From Candidatus Aveggerthella stercoripullorum (lineage in GTDB: Bacteria; Actinomycetota; Coriobacteriia; Coriobacteriales; Eggerthellaceae): a stretch of 35,509 nucleotides of DNA. The position numbers were made by a program, and so were the translations under genes. Each line of letters begins with the position of its first letter. Position 1 is the stretch's first letter. Where the stretch lies: positions 1 to 35,509 of the forward strand of contig DVGB01000009.1 of NCBI GenBank assembly GCA_018712955.1, read 5' to 3'. The notes under the pieces are model-generated. The model did not search any database and was not told where the DNA came from. It saw nothing but the letters and a program-made list of their open reading frames with translations. This document shows, in pieces, positions 17,682-24,923 of the stretch.

Positions 17682-19316
17682 TTACTCGGCTGCAGATTCA
17701 GCCGCCATCTTCCTTAGACCTTCGAGTATGTCCTCATCGATTGTTTTCTTAGGGTGTTTCTTGGTGGGCTTTTTGCCCTTTTCGCACATCTCCCTGTCCA
17801 TGATTTCGCGGATCTTCTTCTCCTTCATATCCCGGACGACCGCCTCAACATCGAAGACGCTGCGATCGATTTGGCGACGCGGTGCCGGGGCAACGCCTTC
17901 GGAATCGACGCTTTCGTATTGGCTAATGTCTTTGAGCGGGGTCACGAACGGCTTCAGGCTCCCCATGAGAACAAGGGTTTCGGTTTCGTCGTCGCGCTTC
18001 TCGAGCCTTTGGAGCTTCGCGACGCTCATTACCGGCTCAACCTTGCCGCTTGCGTTTTCGCGCTCGCCGGCCAGTTCGCTGACGTGCTTCAGGAATTGGA
18101 GTCCGCGACTACCCATGAAGAACCAATTGTCCACGTTGTCCAGTATCACCTCTTTGATTTGGTCTCCGTAAACGTTCGAAAGTTGATGCTCGCTCTGGAG
18201 CACGAAATGGAAGCGAATGTTACGAGAACGCGCGGCGGAGACTAGCGCCGACATTTCGGGGACTTTTGTGGGAAGGTTGCCGAACTCATCCAGTATGAAG
18301 TCGATGCGGCGGGGAAGAACGCCGCCGTATGCTGTCTGTGCGTGCGAGATGAGGGCAGACATGACTTGGTTGAGAATGCCGACCACAACGGGACCGAGGG
18401 AATGCGTCTCGTCGGGGGAGACAATGAAAAACGCACGCTTCTCCTGGGCCAGGTCGCTGATCTTGAAATCGTCGCGAGCCAGCACGTCCATCAAGCCGCG
18501 CTGTCCAGCGTAAAGCGAGATTGGCTGGCGGAACACGCTCAAAATGCTCGCGCGCGTGTCGTTGGGGGCGCCAATGGTGCCACTCGCGAACTGCTCAGCA
18601 ATGCCATCTTTGGGAAGGCCAGCAAAGAAATCATTAATTTGGGGGTTGCCCGGGCCGGACTTCTTGTTGCCCATGCGGTCCATCAGGGCCACGCTCTCAA
18701 GCGTGAATGCGTCCTTTTCAACCCCGTGCTCCAGCATGCCCATCGTCAGGGCTACGAAGTAGTCGGTCGCGGTCATGTGCCAGAAGGGGTCCGCAGACGC
18801 GTTTTCCATCTGGCTGAAGAGAGATTGGCCGAAGCTGTGCAGATAAAGGAAAGCCGCATCCTTATCCCCAAGGTGGTACTCGTCCCATGCGATGGCGAGC
18901 GGGTTGTAGCGGTTGGGGCTCTTCGAGGGCTGCCGGAGGTCGAGCACGTACACCGTGTACTCCATCTTCTTGAGAAGCCCTTGCATCGCTTCATAGATCT
19001 CACCCTTCATGTCGTTGACGACGAGGTTAGTTCCAGAGAGAATCTCGGTCATTACCATGGGGAAAACGTGGCGGCGCGTCTTACCGCGCCCAGAGGACGC
19101 GAACATGATTGAGTGCGAATCGGAATCGATTACGCAAACGTCACCGTTGTTGCCGCACATAGCCACCGGCCCACCCGCCGGGCAAAGTTTGCCCACGATC
19201 GCCATCTTGTCTGCCGGGGGGAGCTTCGGATCATCGAGGGCATGCACCGCTTCGTTGATTGCGCAAGAAACCGTGAGGCGCTTGATGTCCTGTTCTGTTG
19301 CGTATGCGTTGATCAT
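17682..19316 (-). CDS. VirD4/TraG-family conjugative coupling protein
   Basis: A 544-aa coupling ATPase. Walker A is FASSGRGKT (about 72-80), the family motif VVNDMKGEIYE follows (about 99-109), and Walker B is DFILDEFGNLP with the ARSRNIRFHFVLQS stretch next to it, all typical of TraG/VirD4. It lacks the two N-terminal membrane helices of VirD4, so membrane recruitment would need a partner. The C-terminal 110 residues are charged and end in a Lys-rich segment (KGKKPTKKHPKK) that may contact DNA or the relaxosome. The ATG at 19316 has AGGAGG five bases upstream. It is the second VirD4-like ATPase of the element and is the more canonical of the two. Confidence 0.88.
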   Translation of the reverse strand: MINAYATEQDIKRLTVSCAINEAVHALDDPKLPPADKMAIVGKLCPAGGPVAMCGNNGDVCVIDSDSHSIMFASSGRGKTRRHVFPMVMTEILSGTNLVVNDMKGEIYEAMQGLLKKMEYTVYVLDLRQPSKSPNRYNPLAIAWDEYHLGDKDAAFLYLHSFGQSLFSQMENASADPFWHMTATDYFVALTMGMLEHGVEKDAFTLESVALMDRMGNKKSGPGNPQINDFFAGLPKDGIAEQFASGTIGAPNDTRASILSVFRQPISLYAGQRGLMDVLARDDFKISDLAQEKRAFFIVSPDETHSLGPVVVGILNQVMSALISHAQTAYGGVLPRRIDFILDEFGNLPTKVPEMSALVSAARSRNIRFHFVLQSEHQLSNVYGDQIKEVILDNVDNWFFMGSRGLQFLKHVSELAGERENASGKVEPVMSVAKLQRLEKRDDETETLVLMGSLKPFVTPLKDISQYESVDSEGVAPAPRRQIDRSVFDVEAVVRDMKEKKIREIMDREMCEKGKKPTKKHPKKTIDEDILEGLRKMAAESAAE

Positions 19317-19325
19317 TGTTTCCTC

Positions 19326-20087
19326 CTAGAATCCGAGACGGCTTGCCTTGTTGACCGAAGGGGTGTGTGCCGAGTAACGTTCGAGCAGTTCCCTGAAAGA
19401 AGACTGTAGCGCGTCAGAATGTGCACATTCGTAACTGGCGATCGTCGCCATCGAGCTGATGTATGCGTAATTGAGGGCCTTTCCATCCTCGACCAGGCGG
19501 GCCGCCCATTCTTCAAACTCGGCGGGATCGAAGTTCACTTGGCGCGATGCGGCGAAGCCAAACGCCTCGGACAGGGCCTTAGGGTCCGGATAGCTAATGC
19601 CGATATGGCGGAGCGCTACGCCGCAATCCTTGCGGATCGACGCAGCGAGGCGGGCGATGTCCGTCGGGGAGTCGGAGTACGCAAGGAACACGTAGTCAGA
19701 GGTGGGACTGCTGCGCACAAGCTGGGGAAGCTTCTCCCAGTTCGCCCCGGTATGCTCTTTGCCGAGCCAGCCCGTCATATCGATGCAATCCACTCCGGCG
19801 AAGCAATTCGAAATCTCAGCCGCCTCGATGGGGCTGTCCTGGAAGCGTGCGTAGTCTGCAGGGCTTCCGTTGTAGGGGAAGTTGCGCGCGATGAAATGGC
19901 GCGCCGGCGAATCCTTGAAACCGGAGGCGTCGTATGCCATCTCTGCGAGTTCACGCACGAGCTCCATTTCGCCGACATCCTTGATGGAGGGAGCCGACAC
20001 CAGGAGCGAGGGGCGGGCGCCGCAATCCGCCCAGCCGTACAGCGCCATCATGTCATCGTGACCGATGTTGTAAGCCTTCTGCGTCAT
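19326..20087 (-). CDS. Possible degenerate AAA-type ATPase-like protein, partner of VirD4 homologue
   Basis: A 253-aa soluble protein and first gene of the second leftward operon. The ATG at 20087 has AGGTGG five bases upstream; a frame open to 20171 lacks a ribosome site. The layout recalls an AAA ATPase: strand SLLVSAP, helix, VDCIDMTGWLG, then DYVFLAYSDSPTDIARLAASI as a sensor-like stretch and a C-terminal helical lid region (LSEAFGFAASRQVNFD). However, there is no GxxGxGK[ST] motif, so nucleotide hydrolysis is unlikely. It lies nine bases before the VirD4-like gene, so it could regulate or recruit that ATPase. Family not recognised; the ATPase likeness is inference. Confidence 0.6.
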   Translation of the reverse strand: MTQKAYNIGHDDMMALYGWADCGARPSLLVSAPSIKDVGEMELVRELAEMAYDASGFKDSPARHFIARNFPYNGSPADYARFQDSPIEAAEISNCFAGVDCIDMTGWLGKEHTGANWEKLPQLVRSSPTSDYVFLAYSDSPTDIARLAASIRKDCGVALRHIGISYPDPKALSEAFGFAASRQVNFDPAEFEEWAARLVEDGKALNYAYISSMATIASYECAHSDALQSSFRELLERYSAHTPSVNKASRLGF

Positions 20088-20372
20088 TCTGACCACCTCT
20101 TCTGCGTAACGGTTGTTTCTTAGCCGAGCTAAATATCGCTTCGCTGAGTTGCACGATACAGGGCAACTCAAACTCCCGTCCGTTGTTCGAGATGCAAGAA
20201 AGGTGCAAACATCTTGCTATAGCCAGACATCTATGACCTCAATATGCGCAGACGAGCGCCTTCGCTTCGATTACCAAAGCGGCAATCAACTCTCCTGATG
20301 TCAAGCTTCTTTGCAGCAGGCTTGCATAGCGCAATGTCCTTCTGAAACTTGTATCAAATCTAGACTGAGGTT
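20088..20372. other. Leader and right-flank region of the element, no gene seen
   Basis: These 285 bases are moderately AT-rich and hold the inverted repeat at 20145-20170 but no supported gene. No tRNA, integrase or obvious attachment-site repeat can be seen. The change to very GC-rich sequence begins right after it, so the element border may lie near 20300-20372. Confidence 0.4.
20145..20170. promoter_or_regulatory. Candidate operator: 8-bp perfect inverted repeat
   Basis: TGAGTTGC (20145-20152) and GCAACTCA (20163-20170) are separated by ten bases, so the half-site centres are 18 bases apart, which suits a dimeric helix-turn-helix regulator. The site lies about 58-83 bases before the first gene of the VirD4-ClpP operon and may control transfer or cassette expression. 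No clear -10/-35 pair could be placed. Confidence 0.4.
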
Positions 20373-20486
20373 ATGAGCTCGGAGACCGACGAGGAAGCGC
20401 TCGACTGGGTGCGCGGGTTCCGCGCGAGGTTCCTCGACACCGCGGATCCCGACTGGACGGCGACTATCGTCGACTGCCACATCTAG
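20373..20486 (+). pseudogene. 37-codon gene remnant at the element border
   Basis: A short frame (MSSETDEEALDWVRGFRARF at its start, ending in VDCHI) with a stop three codons upstream and only a poorly spaced GAGG before the ATG. It is GC-rich and codon-biased like the neighbouring ABC permease and is followed by terminator-like hairpins. It may be the 3' end of a gene broken by integration or deletion. Not recognised. Confidence 0.35.
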
Positions 20487-20489
20487 CGC

Positions 20490-20512
20490 GGCGCCCCGGG
20501 TGCCGGGGCGCC
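20490..20512. terminator. Perfect 10-bp GC hairpin after the remnant gene
   Basis: GGCGCCCCGG (20490-20499), a GTG loop, then CCGGGGCGCC (20503-20512), three bases after the remnant's stop codon. It is a very stable stem but lacks a T-run beyond CTT. Confidence 0.45.
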
Positions 20513-20516
20513 CTTC

Positions 20517-20539
20517 CGCGGGGGCTGCGCGCCCCCGCG
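20517..20539. repeat. Perfect 9-bp GC hairpin, second of a tandem pair
   Basis: CGCGGGGGC (20517-20525) pairs with GCCCCCGCG (20531-20539) around a five-base loop, four bases after the preceding hairpin. The pair may be a tandem terminator or a fold-back boundary structure. Confidence 0.4.
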
Positions 20540-20602
20540 CCCGCTCCATCCTGGCGGCTATGAGGCCGAGATGGGACCGCGTCGTTAAGGGCGCGCCGCC
20601 CG

Positions 20603-20624
20603 CCCCGCCCGATGCCGGGCGGGG
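20603..20624 (-). terminator. Hairpin downstream of the ABC permease
   Basis: CCCCGCCCG (20603-20611) and CGGGCGGGG (20616-20624) pair perfectly around a four-base loop, eight bases past the permease stop. The T-run is weak. It is probably the end of the sigma-ABC operon. Confidence 0.5.
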
Positions 20625-20632
20625 ACGCGAGG

Positions 20633-21898
20633 TCACGACACCTGATGGCGCCTGAACGACGCGGCGGCGACAGGGGTCGCGACGATCGCGAGAACGGCGT
20701 ACACGACGAGGATCATCCCGATAAGATCGAACACGACAAGGCCGACCGGGTACGACTCGAACGCCGAGAAGAGCATGGTGAAGTTGGAGAAGTTGAGCGG
20801 GAAAAGCGCGAGCGCGCGCTCGAGGATCCCGACGCCCGCAGAGGGGATGAGCCCGGTGAAGAGGACGAGCACCACGTCGGTCACGAACACCGGGAGCGTC
20901 GAGCGGGCCCGCGACGAGAGCGCGAGGGTGAGGCATGCGAGCCCGAGGCACGCCGCGTACATGAGCCCGACCGACACGAGCGCCGCCTGGCCTGCCGTGA
21001 GCGGGTAGGGCGAGGAGAGCGACATGCTCTGGATCGACAGCCCGAAGCCGTCGGCGCCGTAGAACGCGAGCGACACGCCCACGACGATCGCCGCGCAGAC
21101 CGCGAAGTACGCGGTGGCGTACGCGAGCGCCGCCAGGACCTTCGCCGCCACCAGGCGCGTTCTCCCGTGCCTGGTGGCGAGCACCACGGCGTCGGCGCCC
21201 GACTGGTACTCGAACGAGAACACGGGCGCGAGGGTGATGCACACGGCGAGGATCGCGAACACCAGAAATGCGAAGCAGCTGACGATGTTGTCCCAGCCGC
21301 CCGAGTAGCCGTACTCGATCGGCTCGGGCACGGATGCCTGCTTCGCGGTCCAGTACTCCCGCTCGTCCTCCGAGTACTCCCACATACCGCCCTGGCCGTC
21401 GTCGAGCGCGTCCTGGGTCAGGTCGTCAGTGGCGCCGTACCAGTTGGCCGCCATCTCGGGCGTCACGCGGGCAGCCGTCTGCGCGGGCTCCTCGCCCGCA
21501 GTCCGCCAGGGCCGCAGGAGCCAGTTCCAGTAGACGTTGTAGAGGTCGTCCACCTCCTCAGGCGAGAAGCTCTGCGCGATGAGGGAGTAGACCGCCGCAC
21601 CCGTCATCTCGCCCACCGCATCTCGGTCGATCCGAGAGAAAACCATCTCCTGGTAGGCGGCGATATCCTCCGCGGCTCGCTCGGCGGTGACGACGCCCGC
21701 ATGCTTCTCGTCCTCCGAGCGGTTGTACGCAAGGGCCTCGACGCCGTTGAATTCCTCGCCGGCAAAGCTCACCGTCCGGTTCTGCGTCACGTTGAGCGCC
21801 ATGATCGCCACGAGGAACACGATGACGCCGACGTTTGCCGCGAGCGCCACGCGACGGGAGAGCATCTTCTTGATTTCGAACAGGATGAGCCTAGGCAT
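20633..21898 (-). CDS. ABC transporter permease (ABC-2 type)
   Basis: A 421-aa integral membrane protein. A short cytoplasmic start (MPRLILFEIKKMLSRR) and first membrane helix (about 17-37) are followed by a large extracytoplasmic domain (about 40-205) rich in Glu, Asp, Trp and Tyr. At least five further helices follow (about 207-228, 255-278, 300-325, 332-355 and 385-408). This fits ABC-2 exporters that move peptides or lipids. The ATG at 21898 has AGGAGGG five bases upstream and overlaps the ATPase gene by eight bases; a longer frame from 22057 is only the ATPase shadow. GC content and GAG-biased codons are higher than in the genes to the right. Confidence 0.85.
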   Translation of the reverse strand: MPRLILFEIKKMLSRRVALAANVGVIVFLVAIMALNVTQNRTVSFAGEEFNGVEALAYNRSEDEKHAGVVTAERAAEDIAAYQEMVFSRIDRDAVGEMTGAAVYSLIAQSFSPEEVDDLYNVYWNWLLRPWRTAGEEPAQTAARVTPEMAANWYGATDDLTQDALDDGQGGMWEYSEDEREYWTAKQASVPEPIEYGYSGGWDNIVSCFAFLVFAILAVCITLAPVFSFEYQSGADAVVLATRHGRTRLVAAKVLAALAYATAYFAVCAAIVVGVSLAFYGADGFGLSIQSMSLSSPYPLTAGQAALVSVGLMYAACLGLACLTLALSSRARSTLPVFVTDVVLVLFTGLIPSAGVGILERALALFPLNFSNFTMLFSAFESYPVGLVVFDLIGMILVVYAVLAIVATPVAAASFRRHQVS

Positions 21899-22820
21899 GG
21901 TATCCCTCCTTGAAGTGGGCCCCGCGGGCGGCGCGGGGCGAACCCGCCCCGGCGGCGCCGTCGCGGAACACGTACAGGTACAGGTCCTCGAGCGTGGGCT
22001 CGGCGGGGGCAGAGCCCGGCACCTTGGGCTCGTCCGCCACGTAGCGCAGGAGCGCACGGCCGCCCTCGAGGTGGCGGACGTTGCTCACCGTGAGCGAGGC
22101 CTCGAGCTCCTCGACCCGCCCGGCCGGGACGACGGCCTCCCAGACCCTACCCTCGGCCTTTGAGACGAGCTCCCCCGGTCTCCCCGAGAGCACCAAAGCG
22201 CCTGCGCGCATCATGAGAATGTCGTCGGCAATGCTCTCCACGTCCGAAACGATGTGCGTAGAGAGCAGGACGACCTTGTCCTGAGCGAAACTCGCGATGA
22301 GGTTGCGAAAGCGCACGCGCTCCTTCGGGTCAAGGCCCGCCGTCGGCTCGTCGAGCACGAGCACCGCGGGATCGTTGAGCACCGCTTGCGCGATACCGAG
22401 GCGCTGTTTCATACCGCCCGAAAACGTGCGAATACGGCGACGCTCTTCGCCTGAAAGCCCCACAGCTGCCAGCAGCTCAAGAGAGCGCTCGCGCGCGGCG
22501 CGGCGCCCAATGCCCTTGAGCGCGGCCAAATACTCCATGAAGTCGAGCGCTGTGAACTCCGGGTAGTAGCCGAAGTCCTGCGGCAGGTACCCCAGAAGCG
22601 CCCGGTAGTCTCCGCCCATCCGCTCGATGGGCGCGCCGTCGAAACGCACTTCGCCCGAAGTCGGACGCAGCACGCCGCATGCCATGCGCATGAGCGTCGT
22701 CTTGCCGGCGCCATTTGCGCCCAGAAGACCGTGCACGCCCGGACCCAGCGTCGCGCACACGCGGTCGACGGCAATCTTGGCGCCGTACTCCTTCGTGAGC
22801 CTGTCGAATACGAGTTCCAT
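21891..22820 (-). CDS. ABC transporter ATP-binding protein
   Basis: A 309-aa ABC ATPase of the exporter type. Walker A is GANGAGKTT (about 34-42), a Q-loop lies in GYLPQDFGYYPE, the signature is FSGGMKQRLG (about 133-142), Walker B is VLVLDEPTAGLD, and the H-loop His is in LLSTHIVSDVE. The final 85 residues form a non-catalytic extension and are encoded by markedly more GC-rich DNA than the rest of the gene. It powers the overlapping permease and follows the membrane-protein gene by 16 bases. The operon head encodes an ECF sigma factor, so stress-responsive export is likely. Confidence 0.92.
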   Translation of the reverse strand: MELVFDRLTKEYGAKIAVDRVCATLGPGVHGLLGANGAGKTTLMRMACGVLRPTSGEVRFDGAPIERMGGDYRALLGYLPQDFGYYPEFTALDFMEYLAALKGIGRRAARERSLELLAAVGLSGEERRRIRTFSGGMKQRLGIAQAVLNDPAVLVLDEPTAGLDPKERVRFRNLIASFAQDKVVLLSTHIVSDVESIADDILMMRAGALVLSGRPGELVSKAEGRVWEAVVPAGRVEELEASLTVSNVRHLEGGRALLRYVADEPKVPGSAPAEPTLEDLYLYVFRDGAAGAGSPRAARGAHFKEGYHA

Positions 22821-22836
22821 GAAACCGTTCCTCCCA

Positions 22837-23643
22837 TCAGCTACGAATCATGCGAAGAGCGTCAACACGCCCTGCGCCTCCGGGGGCAATGCCGCCCTGG
22901 ACGCAAAGATGCAGCCAGCCGAAAACTTCCCGAGCACACCACAGTACGCTCGCCGCCGAAACGACTGCCCATATCCAGAGCGCAGCCGCCTCGTACGCCG
23001 CAGGCATCGCAACCTTCAGCAAGAGGCAGAACGCGCACACGCCTGCGGACCAGGCAACTGCCGCGATGGATGCGTCAGCACTGGAAGCTTTTCGGGCGAA
23101 CATGAGCCCGCCAGCCGCCGAGACAAGATACGGCGCGAGGGCGTACGCCACTGCCGCGCCCGCAGAAACGACGGAAGCATAAACAGCGCACGCGAAAGCC
23201 AGCGCAAGAAAAGTCGCCCCTCCAAAAACCATGAACCGCACGCACACCACAGAAACGGCATTGCGCAAGCACGATGCCTCGAGCTCTTGCATGCAGTACG
23301 ACCGTGCGCGCACCACGCCCGCCAGGCACGCCGCCACAAGGACGGGGCCCGATGCGGCCAAAGCCGCCTCCGCCTGAGAGGCGGGAATCCCGGAGAGAAC
23401 GAGAGCGAACGCCAGCGCAACGACGGCGATAGGAGCCGCCCAGAAAACGCGCGGGAAAAACTTGACCGCTGCGCGTACGAGACCGCCCATCCCGGCATCC
23501 CGGGCTCCGGCCTCTGACGCCGCGGCCGCCGCCAGCGCGGCAACCGCCGCAGCATGGCCTTCGGACCTCCCTGCCAAACACCGCTCGCGCCGGAAGTGCG
23601 CGCGCAGGGCAATTTCCATCTGGCTTTGATCTGCCGTCCTCAT
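22837..23643 (-). CDS. Membrane protein of the sigma-ABC operon, possible anti-sigma factor
   Basis: A 268-aa protein with a cytoplasmic N-terminal segment of about 60 residues and six hydrophobic segments between about 63 and 245. Its ATG overlaps the sigma-factor stop by four bases (ATGA), a layout typical of sigma/anti-sigma pairs. The N-terminal region (ALRAHFRRERCLAGRSEGHA) has one Cys and one His but no HxxxCxxC zinc anti-sigma motif. It may therefore be an atypical anti-sigma factor or a second transporter subunit. The evidence is position and topology only. Confidence 0.7.
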   Translation of the reverse strand: MRTADQSQMEIALRAHFRRERCLAGRSEGHAAAVAALAAAAASEAGARDAGMGGLVRAAVKFFPRVFWAAPIAVVALAFALVLSGIPASQAEAALAASGPVLVAACLAGVVRARSYCMQELEASCLRNAVSVVCVRFMVFGGATFLALAFACAVYASVVSAGAAVAYALAPYLVSAAGGLMFARKASSADASIAAVAWSAGVCAFCLLLKVAMPAAYEAAALWIWAVVSAASVLWCAREVFGWLHLCVQGGIAPGGAGRVDALRMIRS

Positions 23644-24140
23644 AGCGACGCTCCTTCGCCAAAGTCGTCCAATTCCGCCTTGAGGGCATCGAGCGCTGCT
23701 GAAATCCTCCGACCCGCCGCAAACCTGCTCACGCCGAGCACACGAGCAATCTCGTAGACGCGGAGACCGTGGTCGTACCTGAGCTCAAGGACTTCCCGCT
23801 GTTCCGGGGCAAGGGACCGCAGCGCCTCCCGGATGCCGACGTCCTCTTGCGGGCCGGAAACGGCAACGTCCTCATCGAGCAGCTCCCAGGAACGCCCACG
23901 CCTACGGTATGCATCGGCGCAGACGCCGCGGGCTATCGTGAGCAAGAACGCAAGCGGCTTGCCTCGGTCGCGGTAGGTCGGCAGGCTACGCACAAACCGC
24001 AGGAACGTCTCCTGGGTCGCGTCAAGGGCGTCGTCGCGAGTGGGCGTATGGCGCCTGCAGTACGCCAGGACGTCGTCGTAGCAGTCTTCGACGACGCGCC
24101 GCGCTCCTTCTTCGTCCAGCCCTTTCCCCATGAACGCCAA
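23640..24140 (-). CDS. ECF-type RNA polymerase sigma factor
   Basis: A sigma-70 family factor of about 166 aa. Region 2 is seen as EDCYDDVLAYCRRHTPTRDDALDATQ, then ETFLRFVRSLPTY and the DAYRRRGR end. Region 4 is REALRSLAPEQREVLELRYDHGLRVYEIARVLGVS, its helix-turn-helix ending in SRFAAGRRI. The start is uncertain: a TTG at 24140 has GGAGG at six-base spacing, whereas the ATG at 24131 has 15-base spacing, so I prefer TTG. It probably drives its own operon and genes for an envelope stress response. Confidence 0.88.
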   Translation of the reverse strand: MAFMGKGLDEEGARRVVEDCYDDVLAYCRRHTPTRDDALDATQETFLRFVRSLPTYRDRGKPLAFLLTIARGVCADAYRRRGRSWELLDEDVAVSGPQEDVGIREALRSLAPEQREVLELRYDHGLRVYEIARVLGVSRFAAGRRISAALDALKAELDDFGEGASL

Positions 24141-24179
24141 GCTTTTCCTCCTTCCGCCCTCACCCCTTATAACGACCAG

Positions 24180-24197
24180 TGAGCGCAAAATGAGCGC
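24180..24197. promoter_or_regulatory. Direct repeat, one helical turn, before the sigma gene
   Basis: TGAGCGC occurs at 24180-24186 and 24191-24197, starts 11 bases apart. It covers the place where a -35 box would lie relative to a leftward TATAAG (24171-24166), suggesting a regulator binds tandem sites there. Confidence 0.4.
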
Positions 24198-24205
24198 TTC
24201 TTCCG

Positions 24206-24223
24206 AAAAGTTTCGAAACTTTT
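24206..24223. promoter_or_regulatory. 18-bp perfect palindrome upstream of the sigma-ABC operon
   Basis: AAAAGTTTCGAAACTTTT reads identically on both strands. It lies about 66 bases before the sigma-factor start and about 117 bases before the divergent GntR operator. It probably is a dimer-binding operator; alternatively GAAACTTTT could be part of an ECF promoter. Confidence 0.5.
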
Positions 24224-24339
24224 GCCGTCGTCAGTGCGGCATGACTACGCCAGCACGAAATTAACCTGCGCCGTCCGACGCATCCCATGCGAGCCGGTGC
24301 TTTACTGAAAACGCTTTCGGTCTTACTATGCGAACGCTC

Positions 24340-24366
24340 ATCTGATATAGTTAATCTATAACAGAT
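24340..24366 (+). promoter_or_regulatory. GntR operator overlapping a -10 box
   Basis: ATCTGATATAG (24340-24350) and CTATAACAGAT (24356-24366) form an inverted repeat matching at 10 of 11 positions around TTAAT. It contains a -10-like TATAGT (24346-24351) and lies 25 bases before the regulator's start codon. This is the expected site for autorepression by the YtrA-type regulator. Confidence 0.6.
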
Positions 24367-24390
24367 AGCACATCAAGAGAGGAAGCGGCC

Positions 24391-24918
24391 ATGATCGTTC
24401 GCATCGACCAGACATCTCCTCACCCTGTCTACCTCCAAATTCGCGACCAGATCGTGGGCGCTATTGCGCACGGCGAACTGCTGCCTGCCGACCGGCTGCC
24501 AAGCGTGCGCACCCTTGCAAGCGACTTGGGCATCAACCTGCACACGGTGAACAAGGCCTATGCCGTATTGCGCGACGAAGGCTACTTACTCATGCGCGGA
24601 CGCTCGGGCGCCATCGTGGCGGACTACCAACAAGTTGCAAGCGCCGAGCGAAAGGCAGCAAGCGCGGAACGGCTCGCTGCCGAGCTTTACCAGCTCGCAC
24701 TCGAGCACTGCGCGCAAGGCGGCACTGAGGACACGTTCCTTGCCGAGGCGCGCACCCAGGCAGAGCGCGTCTTCGCCGGCCCGGGCATTGCGGGCACGCG
24801 ACGCGACATCAGCGCGCTTGGAATCGACGAGAACGGGAACGCTCTCAAAGGCACCCGTGCGAACAGTCCGAGGAAAAGCACGTCCGCCCTGTCCGCCACG
24901 AACGCCCAAGGAGCGTGA
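24391..24918 (+). CDS. YtrA-type GntR transcriptional regulator
   Basis: A 175-aa regulator. Residues about 1-75 are a GntR winged helix: PVYLQIRDQIVGAI, then LPADRLPSVRTLASDLGINLHTVNKAYAVL and the wing YLLMRGRSGAIV. The short helical C-terminal part (about 80-130) is typical of the YtrA subfamily and too small for a metabolite-binding domain. The last 30 residues look disordered. Members usually repress an adjacent membrane-protein or ABC operon. The palindrome just upstream and the gene six bases downstream fit that model. Confidence 0.9.
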   Translation: MIVRIDQTSPHPVYLQIRDQIVGAIAHGELLPADRLPSVRTLASDLGINLHTVNKAYAVLRDEGYLLMRGRSGAIVADYQQVASAERKAASAERLAAELYQLALEHCAQGGTEDTFLAEARTQAERVFAGPGIAGTRRDISALGIDENGNALKGTRANSPRKSTSALSATNAQGA

Positions 24919-24923
24919 TCGCC

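Noticed and set aside
20088-20632. tRNA gene or attachment site at the element edge
   Set aside because: No cloverleaf arms or repeated core could be found by eye in this stretch.
20301-21383. Leftward 360-codon open frame
   Set aside because: It is an alternative frame over the permease, Arg/Gly-rich, with the hairpins at 20490-20624 inside it.
20612-21913. Rightward 433-codon open frame
   Set aside because: Antisense to the ABC permease; composition is extremely Arg/Glu/His-rich and has no domain.
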